From a virus, in the IMG/VR virus record IMGVR_UViG_3300032954_000001, positions 41,267-105,266 of that record: a stretch of DNA of 64,000 bases; one strand, given 5' to 3'. The first letter of the stretch is position 1. Every line of letters begins with the position of its first letter. Positions 30,436 to 37,822 of this stretch are shown piece by piece. The position numbers were made by a program, and so were the translations under genes. The notes under the pieces were generated by a model. It was not told the DNA's origin. It worked only from the letters and a program-made list of their open reading frames with translations, and made no database searches.

Positions 30436-30794
30436 ACATCGACATTCTGGATGACGAGATTTTCTCAGACATCGCCCGGAACTGCGGCTATGATCTGGAC
30501 AACGAGAATGAACTGGAGGCGGCAACCGCACAGATCGTGAAGATGTCGCCGGAAGAGGCATGGGAGCGATACTGCGTGTGGAACGGACTACTAGGTAGCT
30601 TCCACTACTCGCTACGGGAAGCGTACCAGAACATTTTTGAAGCGTGCAATCCCGATGCCCTGACGGTCGAGGATTATGACACAATCATGGCTGCCCTGAG
30701 TCTGGCGCAGTCAGGCGCGAATCCGACAGCTTACCTTGCACTGGCAACCGTTCGCAGCAAAGTGAGCAAGATGCAGGAAAAGGTGATGGCATGA
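30432..30794 (+). CDS. unknown acidic helical protein
   Basis: 120 residues, helical and acidic, with GGGAGACTTT upstream as ribosome site. ATGA overlap with the next gene. No recognised family. Confidence 0.6.
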   Translation: MNIDILDDEIFSDIARNCGYDLDNENELEAATAQIVKMSPEEAWERYCVWNGLLGSFHYSLREAYQNIFEACNPDALTVEDYDTIMAALSLAQSGANPTAYLALATVRSKVSKMQEKVMA

Positions 30795-31048
30795 GCAGAG
30801 TGAAAAAACCAAAGCGCGTGAAGTGTCCGATCTGCAAAGCCCCCGGCATCGCAGCCGAGCGGGTGAGTACCGAGCCGATCAAGCATGTCGATCTGCTCAC
30901 GCCCCTGAAAGACCTCGTCCGCTGCATCCGGGACGGGCAACTCGGCGACTTCTCGCCGCTCATGGACGAGATTTTCGATGCGGAGCACGCGATCCGCATG
31001 GCGGAAGCCAGAATGAAGCTTTTGAAGGGCATCGACTATGGCGACTAA
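30791..31048 (+). CDS. small protein with Cys pair
   Basis: 85 residues. Basic start (SRVKKPKRVKCPICKAPG) containing a CPIC knuckle, then an acidic helical remainder. ATGA overlap before and 11-base overlap after. Confidence 0.55.
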   Translation: MSRVKKPKRVKCPICKAPGIAAERVSTEPIKHVDLLTPLKDLVRCIRDGQLGDFSPLMDEIFDAEHAIRMAEARMKLLKGIDYGD

Positions 31049-31319
31049 GGCAATCTCATACCATTACGTGAAGGTGCTGCACCCAAGCAACAAGGGGAAG
31101 GCGATTTACCTTGAGTTGCCGAAATTCATCGACAAGGGTGACATGCAATTCATCGCCGGGTATGAGTTCAAGTTGGACGCCAATGGAGAGCCGAAGCTGG
31201 CATCCAAGAAGGGTGATATCATGCACCTGATGCAGCTTGGCGAGGGCGTAAAGATTATCGGTCTGGAAGCGAACAAGTTCTACGGTAATCTTGAAGAGAA
31301 GGACAAGGTGGAATTCTAA
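31038..31319 (+). CDS. unknown 93-aa beta-rich protein
   Basis: Alternating strands (ISYHYVKVLHPSN, KAIYLELPKFI, FIAGYEFKLDANGEPK), compatible with a small barrel. The next gene starts directly at its stop. No family recognised. Confidence 0.55.
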   Translation: MATKAISYHYVKVLHPSNKGKAIYLELPKFIDKGDMQFIAGYEFKLDANGEPKLASKKGDIMHLMQLGEGVKIIGLEANKFYGNLEEKDKVEF

Positions 31320-31832
31320 ATGAAAAATCGAAAGTTCAGTGCGGATGAAATGAAGCAGGTACACGCCGAAGAACGGCGGATGCTGGCATTTATCGCCAAG
31401 CGGAACGAGGAGTTCATCAAGGCGAAGAAGGCTGGTGAGCCGGAAGTCGGCATCTTCTGGCTGCTCCCGAACGGCAAGGTGTGGATGGATGGCACGCCTG
31501 TGTCGATGGCGGCAAGCTACGGCGATCTCAAGATTCACGAGGGTACTCACACGCAGTATTGGGACTCTCTCCAGCGCAACGGCATCGCCCCGGCTGATGT
31601 GGAATACGAAGAGTATCCGCGTGGTCGCGTGGCATACGACACCAAGAAGCGTCAGTTCTTCCTGTTCGCCGACGCCTGCATCCTCAAGGACAAGGCTGCG
31701 GTGAGCCGCATCATGAACCAATTCCGTCTCCCATCGAACACGAAGAAAGAAAAAGACCCGCACTATCGTTGCCCGAAGTGCATGAGCAGCGGACGTTCAA
31801 AGAAACAGCAAGAAAAAGATTGGGACATCTAG
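31320..31832 (+). CDS. conserved-looking unknown protein with zinc pair
   Basis: 170 residues. After a charged helix, IFWLLPNGKVWMDGTPVSMA, YGDLKIHEGTHTQYW and PRGRVAYDTKKRQFFLFADA; the end carries HYRCPKCMSSG. The 'G..H...W..l...G......YEe.PRGRV.Yd' pattern is one I recognise from uncharacterised bacterial proteins. No function is assigned to it. Confidence 0.65.
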   Translation: MKNRKFSADEMKQVHAEERRMLAFIAKRNEEFIKAKKAGEPEVGIFWLLPNGKVWMDGTPVSMAASYGDLKIHEGTHTQYWDSLQRNGIAPADVEYEEYPRGRVAYDTKKRQFFLFADACILKDKAAVSRIMNQFRLPSNTKKEKDPHYRCPKCMSSGRSKKQQEKDWDI

Positions 31833-31840
31833 GAGGGATT

Positions 31841-32305
31841 ATGAAGCTGATGCAAAGGAACCTCGGTATCTCGGCACAGATTTGGGCAGTGCTCGAAGTT
31901 CTCAGTGGGGGCGATTATGTGCTTCCCAAGATTCCTCACGAGTCAGAAGTGACGGCACAGTACGACATCGAAACCCGCCCGTTCTACAACGTGCCGGGAC
32001 GAGCGCACGGCTTCGTCACCAACGTGCATCACTTCAACAACAACGAGTTCACCCTGTTCTTCACCATCACCGAAGCTGGTGGTGGGGATACGATCTGCGT
32101 TTGCGACTGGACCGGAAAGCGGCGGTACCTCCAGCCCGTGCTGACCAATGATGGTCGCCCGGAAAACTGCCGCATGGCGGAATTCCAGTACGGCAACGTG
32201 GGCGCAGTTCTGGAGTATGTTCAGACTCTCATCGCCAATTTTATCCTCAAGGAACCGTCCGCTGAGATCGCTGTCCCCGGCATGTTGGGCGTGGGGGTGC
32301 GTTAA
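31841..32305 (+). CDS. unknown 154-aa protein
   Basis: AGGAGGG lies at ideal spacing before ATG 31841. Alpha/beta with aromatic strands (EFTLFFTITEAGGGDTICVCDW). The stop overlaps the next ATG (TAATG). No domain recognised. Confidence 0.6.
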   Translation: MKLMQRNLGISAQIWAVLEVLSGGDYVLPKIPHESEVTAQYDIETRPFYNVPGRAHGFVTNVHHFNNNEFTLFFTITEAGGGDTICVCDWTGKRRYLQPVLTNDGRPENCRMAEFQYGNVGAVLEYVQTLIANFILKEPSAEIAVPGMLGVGVR

Positions 32306-33144
32306 TGGCGAAGCGCATCAAAGTCAAGGCTCCTGAGACGTGGGATGAGTTTCTCGCGTATGAGTGGGATCAATTCAACTGCCACTATCGCGACTACCAC
32401 CCGACGCCTGCGAACTACATCTTCAAGCCGGGGGAGGAAGTTGCCTTCGGGTCGATGGAGGAGTGCCGGGTCGAAGCTACGTTCCCGTTCAACGGCATGG
32501 AGCACTGCATCGTGCTCCTGAGCTACCATGATCGGGGATCGGTGTATGGCAAGCCGTTTGACAACAAGCGGCGGCTGCCGCGTCTGACGTTCTGGTTCAA
32601 CGTAGACCCGGTCTCGACGGTCACCGACACCGATTTCGGTCGGGATCGTATCAACACCGACTATTCGCAGACGAGCCTCGACAGCCTGATCCACATGGCG
32701 TACAGCCGGGGCTTGATCGACAGCCCGGAGTACCAGCGCGATTACGTGTGGACGCTGCAAGATAAGCAGCGGCTCATCAAGTCGATCTTCGACCGCATGG
32801 ACATCGGCAAATTCATCCTGCTTGAACGCGAGTACCCGGAGAATCGTCTGGAGATCATCGACGGTAAGCAGCGGTTCAACGCGATACTCGGCTTCTACGA
32901 GGGGCGCTACGAATACGAAGGCAAGACGTGGTTCCAGCTTTCGTGGCGTGACAAACAGCGATTCACTGACATCATGGTGCACACCGCCAAGATTCAGGAG
33001 TCACGTGTAAAGAAGTCCGACATCCTGTGGCTCTTCCTCGCCATCAACCGTGGCGGCGTGCCTCAGACCGAGGAGCACATCGCCAAAGCGCGTCGGCTGT
33101 ACGAAGAGGCGCTGAAAGAGGAAGCCAATGCCAAGAAAAAGTAA
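32305..33144 (+). CDS. DUF262 (GmrS-N/ParB-like NTPase) domain protein
   Basis: 279 residues. YQRDYVWTLQDKQRLIKSIF (143-162), ILLEREYPENRLEIIDGKQR (171-190) and the later helical WLFLAINRGG match the DUF262 fold, which hydrolyses nucleotides in GmrSD and BrxU type IV restriction enzymes. Those carry a DUF1524 HNH nuclease domain; here only DUF262 plus an N-terminal 110-residue beta-rich region is present. A lone phage DUF262 could regulate or antagonise such systems, or be unrelated. Overlaps the next gene by 17 bases. Confidence 0.75.
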   Translation: MAKRIKVKAPETWDEFLAYEWDQFNCHYRDYHPTPANYIFKPGEEVAFGSMEECRVEATFPFNGMEHCIVLLSYHDRGSVYGKPFDNKRRLPRLTFWFNVDPVSTVTDTDFGRDRINTDYSQTSLDSLIHMAYSRGLIDSPEYQRDYVWTLQDKQRLIKSIFDRMDIGKFILLEREYPENRLEIIDGKQRFNAILGFYEGRYEYEGKTWFQLSWRDKQRFTDIMVHTAKIQESRVKKSDILWLFLAINRGGVPQTEEHIAKARRLYEEALKEEANAKKK

Positions 33145-33517
33145 GGCTCAGAAGCCGGAATTGAAGGTGCCGAAAGTCGAGGACGGCGACTGGACACCCG
33201 GCTCGTTCGGCTGGTACATCCATCAAGCCAACGTGATCGCCTCATTGAACTGTGAACAGAACAGTCTTGGGGCGATCTATCTGGCGAAAGTAGTCGAAAG
33301 GGCAAAGGGGCTTGGCAAGACCAAAGCCCCGCAACGCAAGAAGCGATACCAGCACTTCGCCATCATCAGCCAGTACCCGGAGATTGGGCAGATGGGCTGT
33401 ACGACGGCATCTTCGCTGGCTGAGGCGACAACGGACATCCATCAGGAGGAGCCCGGTGCGATCCTGAAACGCATTGCCAAGAAAGATTGCCGGGTGTGCA
33501 AGGAATTCGGAAGTTAA
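33128..33517 (+). CDS. unknown basic 129-aa protein
   Basis: Lys-rich N-terminus, then FGWYIHQANVIASLN and a basic helix. Ends with DCRVCKEFGS. Stop overlaps the next ATG (TAATG). No recognised domain. Confidence 0.55.
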   Translation: MPRKSKAQKPELKVPKVEDGDWTPGSFGWYIHQANVIASLNCEQNSLGAIYLAKVVERAKGLGKTKAPQRKKRYQHFAIISQYPEIGQMGCTTASSLAEATTDIHQEEPGAILKRIAKKDCRVCKEFGS

Positions 33518-33801
33518 TGAACTGGACGAAGAGTGAGACAATTGGGGGAGTGAGATACACCCGGTCCGACGGCGCGGTCGTGAAGTGGGACAACTCATCC
33601 CCGCATCCCAACCCGGCAGAGCCTACGGCACGGATGTGGACGGCATGGGAGCCTGATCCCTCCCAGAAAGCCCTTCTAATGCACCGAGGGCGCTGGCGTA
33701 GGGCTCAGGACGGCACTAGGGTACGGTTGGGCTTCCCCCGGCGTTGGAAAACAGCACAGGCGGCAATGGATGCCGTAGACAGGGAGTATCCACTTGGGTA
33801 G
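33517..33801 (+). CDS. unknown 94-aa protein
   Basis: Trp-rich, beta-strand-like (GVRYTRSDGAVVKWD ... MWTAWEPDP) followed by RGRWRRAQDGTRVRLGFP. No recognised family; overlaps its neighbours by one and eight bases. Confidence 0.55.
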   Translation: MNWTKSETIGGVRYTRSDGAVVKWDNSSPHPNPAEPTARMWTAWEPDPSQKALLMHRGRWRRAQDGTRVRLGFPRRWKTAQAAMDAVDREYPLG

Positions 33802-34381
33802 GATTATCTGCATCGGACGGCGTGCCACGGGAGTCGATGATGACACCCGTGCTGTCCATTACATCGGCGACTGGCTCCAGAGGATGGGGCGGCTGGCGGA
33901 CGTAGGCAAGCGCATTCAGAGCGGCGACCTCGACCTGTATGACATGAGCACCCTGCCGGAAAAGGGTGACGGCATAGCCGCCATTGAACGGTATCGGGAT
34001 ATCGACATGGTACTGGCGATCCACCTGTTCGGGATCGATTTCGGAACTGGATTGAACAGTCCCGCTCTGTACCAGATGACCAACTATTACTATAACCGTC
34101 GTAACTGGCAACTGCTGGACATCTGCCGGGAGCGCGGGGTAAGATTGATCGCTTGGGGAGATCAACCGAAATTTCACCCGGCCTGCTATCCCGACGTTCA
34201 GCAGACTCAATTGGTTGGCTCCTGCTATCTCTACGAACCGGAGGTCAAACATGCACGCCAAAGAAAGGGAACTGGAAAGGTTGCTGGAAGAGCACGGCTT
34301 CGAACTGCAAAGGGGACACAAGCATCTGGTGTACAGGAACCCCGCAGGGCTCGTGCTCACCATGTCCAACTCGCCAAGTGA
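33794..34381 (+). CDS. unknown alpha/beta protein, long overlap at 3' end
   Basis: TTG start (weak). Residues 1-150 look like a globular alpha/beta protein (RIICIGRRATGVDDDTRA, IDMVLAIHLFGIDFG, RGVRLIAWGDQPKF), but the last 43 codons run inside the HicA-like gene and read like its shadow. A base change or sequencing error near 34250 that removed a natural stop is possible. Function unknown. Confidence 0.55.
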   Translation: MGRIICIGRRATGVDDDTRAVHYIGDWLQRMGRLADVGKRIQSGDLDLYDMSTLPEKGDGIAAIERYRDIDMVLAIHLFGIDFGTGLNSPALYQMTNYYYNRRNWQLLDICRERGVRLIAWGDQPKFHPACYPDVQQTQLVGSCYLYEPEVKHARQRKGTGKVAGRARLRTAKGTQASGVQEPRRARAHHVQLAK

Positions 34382-34814
34382 CATCAACGCCCGGAATCAA
34401 GCCCTGCGCGATCTGCAAAAGATGCTCGGTATGCGACCGGGTGTCGCAATCGTGGGTAGTCGCCGGGAGAAACGTAGGAAATCGTGCCCGATAAAAATCG
34501 ATTTCACCCGGATCGAGACGAATGTGATTTCGCATCGTCCGTCGCTTGCCGATCAACTGGAGAAAGTCCGGGCAGAGTTGAAACTGGAAGGCAAGACCGA
34601 AACCGGACGGACACCGACTCAACCAGAGTTGCAGATCAACCAACCGCATCAAGAGCGGAGATATTTCGCCGAGGTCACGGTCTGCCGAGAGATTTTCGAT
34701 ATCATCCTCCGGGCTGGCGATGAGGGTATGAGCATCATGCTCAAGGACGAATCCAGCCATCGGGTGCAATTCGTCCGACGCCCGACCGCAACCCAGAAAA
34801 GGGGGAGTAAATAG
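34251..34814 (+). CDS. HicA-like protein with C-terminal extension
   Basis: 187 residues, against about 60-80 for HicA. Residues 1-62 match HicA: helix ELERLLEEHGFEL, the RGHKHLVYRNP strand with the catalytic-type His (25), and SPSD...ALRDLQKMLG. HicA toxins are mRNA endonucleases with a dsRNA-binding-like fold, neutralised by HicB. No HicB follows; instead there is a 120-residue basic then alpha/beta extension. GGAGG precedes ATG 34251. It may be a toxin, a domesticated RNA-binding protein, or self-inhibited. Confidence 0.65.
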   Translation: MHAKERELERLLEEHGFELQRGHKHLVYRNPAGLVLTMSNSPSDINARNQALRDLQKMLGMRPGVAIVGSRREKRRKSCPIKIDFTRIETNVISHRPSLADQLEKVRAELKLEGKTETGRTPTQPELQINQPHQERRYFAEVTVCREIFDIILRAGDEGMSIMLKDESSHRVQFVRRPTATQKRGSK

Positions 34815-35060
34815 ATGGCAAGCATTAACGTATCGGAAAAAGAGTTCCACGCGGTCGCTAGTGCGGCAAACGATGCGCTGGACAAAAACGAGGTTGAGGC
34901 CGCTTACACGCTGGACGATCTCGCCCGGAAGATAAACGCCGCTTTATCGAAGAACACGGCGCGACGAGCATTAGGTAACTATCCGGCAGTCGGCGGGAGC
35001 CTGCCAAAATTTGAGGTTGAATCGCCGCTGGAATCAAACGGTCGGCGACCGAAGAAATGA
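34815..35060 (+). CDS. unknown 81-aa protein
   Basis: Starts directly after the HicA-like stop. N-terminal helices (EKEFHAVASAANDALDKNEV, LDDLARKINAALS) and a basic C-terminus. ATGA overlap with the RNA ligase gene. Not HicB-like in its visible sequence. Confidence 0.55.
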   Translation: MASINVSEKEFHAVASAANDALDKNEVEAAYTLDDLARKINAALSKNTARRALGNYPAVGGSLPKFEVESPLESNGRRPKK

Positions 35061-36103
35061 AAGATCAATACGACTTTTCGGGTGGTGAACGCGGTAAGTA
35101 TGTGCGTCAGGCGTTCAAAGACTTGGTGTTCCACCGAGATTACAACAAGTGTGTCAACTGCGGTCTTCCCGGCGTGGACGCGCATCACATCATGGAGCGG
35201 AGGCTATTTCCCGATGGCGGATATTATATCGATAATGGGGTTACAGTCTGTTCGACCTGTCATCAAGCGGCAGAAGCTACACTCATCGGATGCGATGTAC
35301 TTCGTCAAAAGGCAGGCATCCACAACGTGGTTTTACCGCCCCATCTCGCGACCGATACCGACTACGACAAATGGGGAAACCCGATCCTTCCGAGCGGCTA
35401 TCGGCTCCGTGGTGAACTTTTTGATGACGAAGCTGTTCAGAAAGTCCTCCGGCCTGTCCTCCACATGTTCATCAACCGGGTCAAATACCCCCGGACATAC
35501 CACTTCCTGTGGTCACCGGGGCTCCAGAATGATGACCGCCAATTGCCAAGCACTGAAGGATGGCAGGGCCGACAGGTGGTCATAACCGAAAAGATGGACG
35601 GCGAGGGCACCACGTTCTACCATGACGGCCTGCACGCCCGGAGTGTGGACGACATGGAGCCGCACCCGTCCCGGACGTTCATTAAGGCGATTCATGCCGC
35701 CTGCAAATTCGACATCCCGGACAACTATCGGGTCTGCGGTGAAAATCTGACCGCTGTGCACAGCATCAAATACACCGATCTCCCATCGTATTTCATGGTG
35801 TTCTCGATTTGGAACGGACTCACCTGCCTGTCATGGGAAGAGACGATGGAATGGTCGGCTCTACTCGGCCTGCGTACCGTCCCCGTGCTCTATTGGGGAG
35901 AATACAGCGACGATGTCTGTAAGGCGATGTGCGATTTGCTAAACCCCACCACGCAAGAGGGTTTAGTGGTGCGTCCGGCTGCCCGTTTTCACTATAGAGA
36001 TTTTCCCAAAGTTGTGGGAAAATACGTAAGGAAGTCCCATGTGCAGACCGACGAGCACTGGATGCGGAAGGAAGTAGAATTCAATGGTCTCGCAAAATCC
36101 TAG
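35057..36103 (+). CDS. RNA ligase with N-terminal HNH-like zinc domain
   Basis: 348 residues. Residues 20-72 form a treble-clef HNH-type unit: C32xxC35, D41-A-H43-H44, N60 and C65xxCH69. Residues 140-348 are an RNA-ligase nucleotidyltransferase (Rnl2-like family): motif I K179-M-D-G, YRVCGENLTAVHSI (224-237), IIIa YFMVFSIW, IV E301-GLVVR and V KYVRKSH (322-328). Such ligases reseal broken RNA, in T4 tRNA cut by host anticodon nucleases. The zinc domain fused in front may cut or bind nucleic acid. GATC: ATGA overlap before, 20-base overlap after. Confidence 0.85.
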   Translation: MKDQYDFSGGERGKYVRQAFKDLVFHRDYNKCVNCGLPGVDAHHIMERRLFPDGGYYIDNGVTVCSTCHQAAEATLIGCDVLRQKAGIHNVVLPPHLATDTDYDKWGNPILPSGYRLRGELFDDEAVQKVLRPVLHMFINRVKYPRTYHFLWSPGLQNDDRQLPSTEGWQGRQVVITEKMDGEGTTFYHDGLHARSVDDMEPHPSRTFIKAIHAACKFDIPDNYRVCGENLTAVHSIKYTDLPSYFMVFSIWNGLTCLSWEETMEWSALLGLRTVPVLYWGEYSDDVCKAMCDLLNPTTQEGLVVRPAARFHYRDFPKVVGKYVRKSHVQTDEHWMRKEVEFNGLAKS

Positions 36104-36332
36104 CGACATCCGGCATTATATGGCTCTGCGCAATACCGTAGCCGCCCGGTGCTGGAACATCCCGGCTTCGGAGAAGTACGGGACTCCGACGACATTCATC
36201 GTCGAGGACGAACGCGGTCAGGTGACGCTGGACAACAGTGCCGAAGGTTACCACCCGACTACGCCCCGCGAATTGTTGCTGTTGACGGCATTCAAAATTT
36301 GGCTGCACAAAACGGAGCAATGTGGATTATGA
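36084..36332 (+). CDS. unknown 82-aa protein
   Basis: Overlaps the RNA ligase gene by 20 bases. Helical N-terminus, a beta hairpin (TTFIVEDERGQVTLD) and a C-terminal helix. ATGA overlap with the next gene. No recognised family. Confidence 0.55.
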   Translation: MVSQNPSDIRHYMALRNTVAARCWNIPASEKYGTPTTFIVEDERGQVTLDNSAEGYHPTTPRELLLLTAFKIWLHKTEQCGL

Positions 36333-36526
36333 GCCTCTGCGAACGAGATGATGACTACCGCACATTCCGGGAACTGACGCCTGCCGAAGAAGCCGCATGG
36401 CGTCTATACTGCGACGAAACCAAGGGCGACATGGACGTGCGTGACTTCTGGGACGATCTGTCGCCTCGCGTCAAGGCGCACTATCTGAATAAGGTGCACA
36501 ATGGGTACCAGCGGCAATTGCGGTGA
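36329..36526 (+). CDS. unknown acidic helical protein
   Basis: 65 residues from ATG 36329 (ATGA). Two helices, TPAEEAAWRLYCDETKGD and DDLSPRVKAHYLNKVH. Overlaps the next gene by 26 bases. Confidence 0.55.
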   Translation: MSLCERDDDYRTFRELTPAEEAAWRLYCDETKGDMDVRDFWDDLSPRVKAHYLNKVHNGYQRQLR

Positions 36527-36707
36527 AGACTGTCCCGGCTGCCAGTCGATTAAGCAGTTCGAGGAACGACCGAACGGATGCACCTGTCCAGCACCGCACG
36601 AATCCGCTTTGCGGTACTGTTCGATTCATTGCTGCTGCTGGATGAACGCTGAGATCAACCTGTACGGACTTTGCCGACGTTGTGGGAAGTATCCGCTCTA
36701 CCACTAA
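36501..36707 (+). CDS. Cys-rich zinc protein
   Basis: 68 residues with twelve Cys (CGEDCPGC, CTC, CSIHCCCW, CRRC), enough for two or three zinc ions. The stop overlaps the ATG of the SET gene (TAATG), so the two may act together. Function unknown. Confidence 0.6.
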   Translation: MGTSGNCGEDCPGCQSIKQFEERPNGCTCPAPHESALRYCSIHCCCWMNAEINLYGLCRRCGKYPLYH

Positions 36708-37234
36708 TGAAACCGAAGATCAACCCGGACTATTGCTACTACAAGCTGCGTCTCGTCAAGTCTCCCGTTCACGGCTGGGGCGTCGTCGCCGCCGAAACCA
36801 TCCCCAAGGGCAGATTCGTGATCGAATACACCGGGGAAGTCATGAACCGGAAGCGGCACAAAGAAGTCTCCGCAAAGCGAAAGCGTTGCTACATCTACAC
36901 CCTTGACAAATACTGGTCACTGGACGGGTTGGTGGGGGGCAGCGGAGCGGAGCGAGTCAATCATTCCTGCGACCCTAATCTTCGAGCAGACATCCGGGGG
37001 CACCGGGTTTTCTTCGTCTCCAGACGAAAGATCAAGAAGGGTGAAGAACTCTCAGTGGATTATTACTACAACTGGGATTTGAAAGACCTGAGCCTGTGCA
37101 TGTGCAAAGCAAAGAACTGTCGTGGTACAATAAACTTCCCACCGCACGGGATCAGAAACACCCCGGCATATTTGGCATTGAGGGAACGACTTGAATCGCA
37201 AAGGAAAAGGGTTGAGAAGCGTGCCATACTTTGA
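36707..37234 (+). CDS. SET-domain lysine methyltransferase
   Basis: 175 residues. SET enzymes transfer methyl groups from S-adenosylmethionine to protein lysines. Motifs in order: GWGVVAAETIPKGRFVIEYTG (23-43), ERVNHSCDPN (82-91, SAM/substrate site), KKGEELSVDYYY (110-121, catalytic Tyr) and a post-SET-like C131-x-C133-x4-C138 cluster. All core elements are present, so activity is likely. SET genes are mainly eukaryotic but occur in some bacteria and giant viruses; in a phage it would target host or phage proteins. Ends inside the start of the next gene. Confidence 0.88.
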   Translation: MKPKINPDYCYYKLRLVKSPVHGWGVVAAETIPKGRFVIEYTGEVMNRKRHKEVSAKRKRCYIYTLDKYWSLDGLVGGSGAERVNHSCDPNLRADIRGHRVFFVSRRKIKKGEELSVDYYYNWDLKDLSLCMCKAKNCRGTINFPPHGIRNTPAYLALRERLESQRKRVEKRAIL

Positions 37235-37721
37235 AGACATTACACTCTACGTAGACGTGGACGATACATGGATCGCTCACATGGTCGAAGGTTCCGGCTT
37301 CGATCTCAGACCGAACGCCATGACCCAGCTACGTGGGCTGACAATGTTGTACGATGTCCAATGGCTCACCTGTTGGCCTCCGGAACCGTTGCGAGAGCTT
37401 CTGCATGGATTGTACGCCCCCGATGTATGGATGTACTCAAACTACTGCGCGTGGCGGACTCGCATGGAACTCAACAAGGGCGACAAAGTCGATGCCGTAT
37501 TGAATGGCAACCCAAACTGGTACTGGATCGAAGACCCGCTTCCAAAGGATGAGTTTACTAAATTGGTCGAGGCCGGGGTGCAGGATCGATACATTCGTGT
37601 CGAGCCGCATGGAACATGGGGATTTCTCGACGCAATTCACAAACTTTTTGCCCTCACAAGTGTTGATTCTAAAGTGCTTTGGGCTGCTGGAATCAACCCT
37701 AAATGGTTCGAAAAATTCTGA
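37221..37721 (+). CDS. HAD-like phosphatase, putative
   Basis: 166 residues from GTG 37221 (TTG codons at 37191 and 37212 are alternatives). DVDDTWI near the N-terminus fits HAD motif I (DxDxT), and YDVQWLTCWPP fits motif II (hydrophobic strand ending in Thr). Motifs III/IV are not clear; DPLPKDEF is a candidate region. HAD enzymes remove phosphates from nucleotides or nucleic acid ends. Last gene of the long rightward run from 18105. Confidence 0.6.
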   Translation: MPYFEDITLYVDVDDTWIAHMVEGSGFDLRPNAMTQLRGLTMLYDVQWLTCWPPEPLRELLHGLYAPDVWMYSNYCAWRTRMELNKGDKVDAVLNGNPNWYWIEDPLPKDEFTKLVEAGVQDRYIRVEPHGTWGFLDAIHKLFALTSVDSKVLWAAGINPKWFEKF

Positions 37722-37743
37722 CGAAAAATCTCAGCGTTTTCTG

Positions 37744-37772
37744 TTGACTTCCTACGACACCCGTTATATACT
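37744..37772 (+). promoter_or_regulatory. sigma-70-type promoter
   Basis: TTGACT (37744-37749), a 17-bp spacer and TATACT (37767-37772). Unlike the other promoters here it is a canonical bipartite type. The leader contains a GGCACA/TGTGCC hairpin (about 37791-37805) and a TGTGGAG ribosome site before ATG 37823. Confidence 0.7.
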
Positions 37773-37822
37773 TTTCTTGGTGTTAAATCGGGCACAACTT
37801 GTGCCTCTTGTGGAGCTAGTCC

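Noticed and set aside
37124-37132. TGGTACAAT inside the SET gene as a promoter
   Set aside because: Good -10 match, but no upstream box at the right distance and the next gene starts about 90 bases later with overlapping translation; probably chance.
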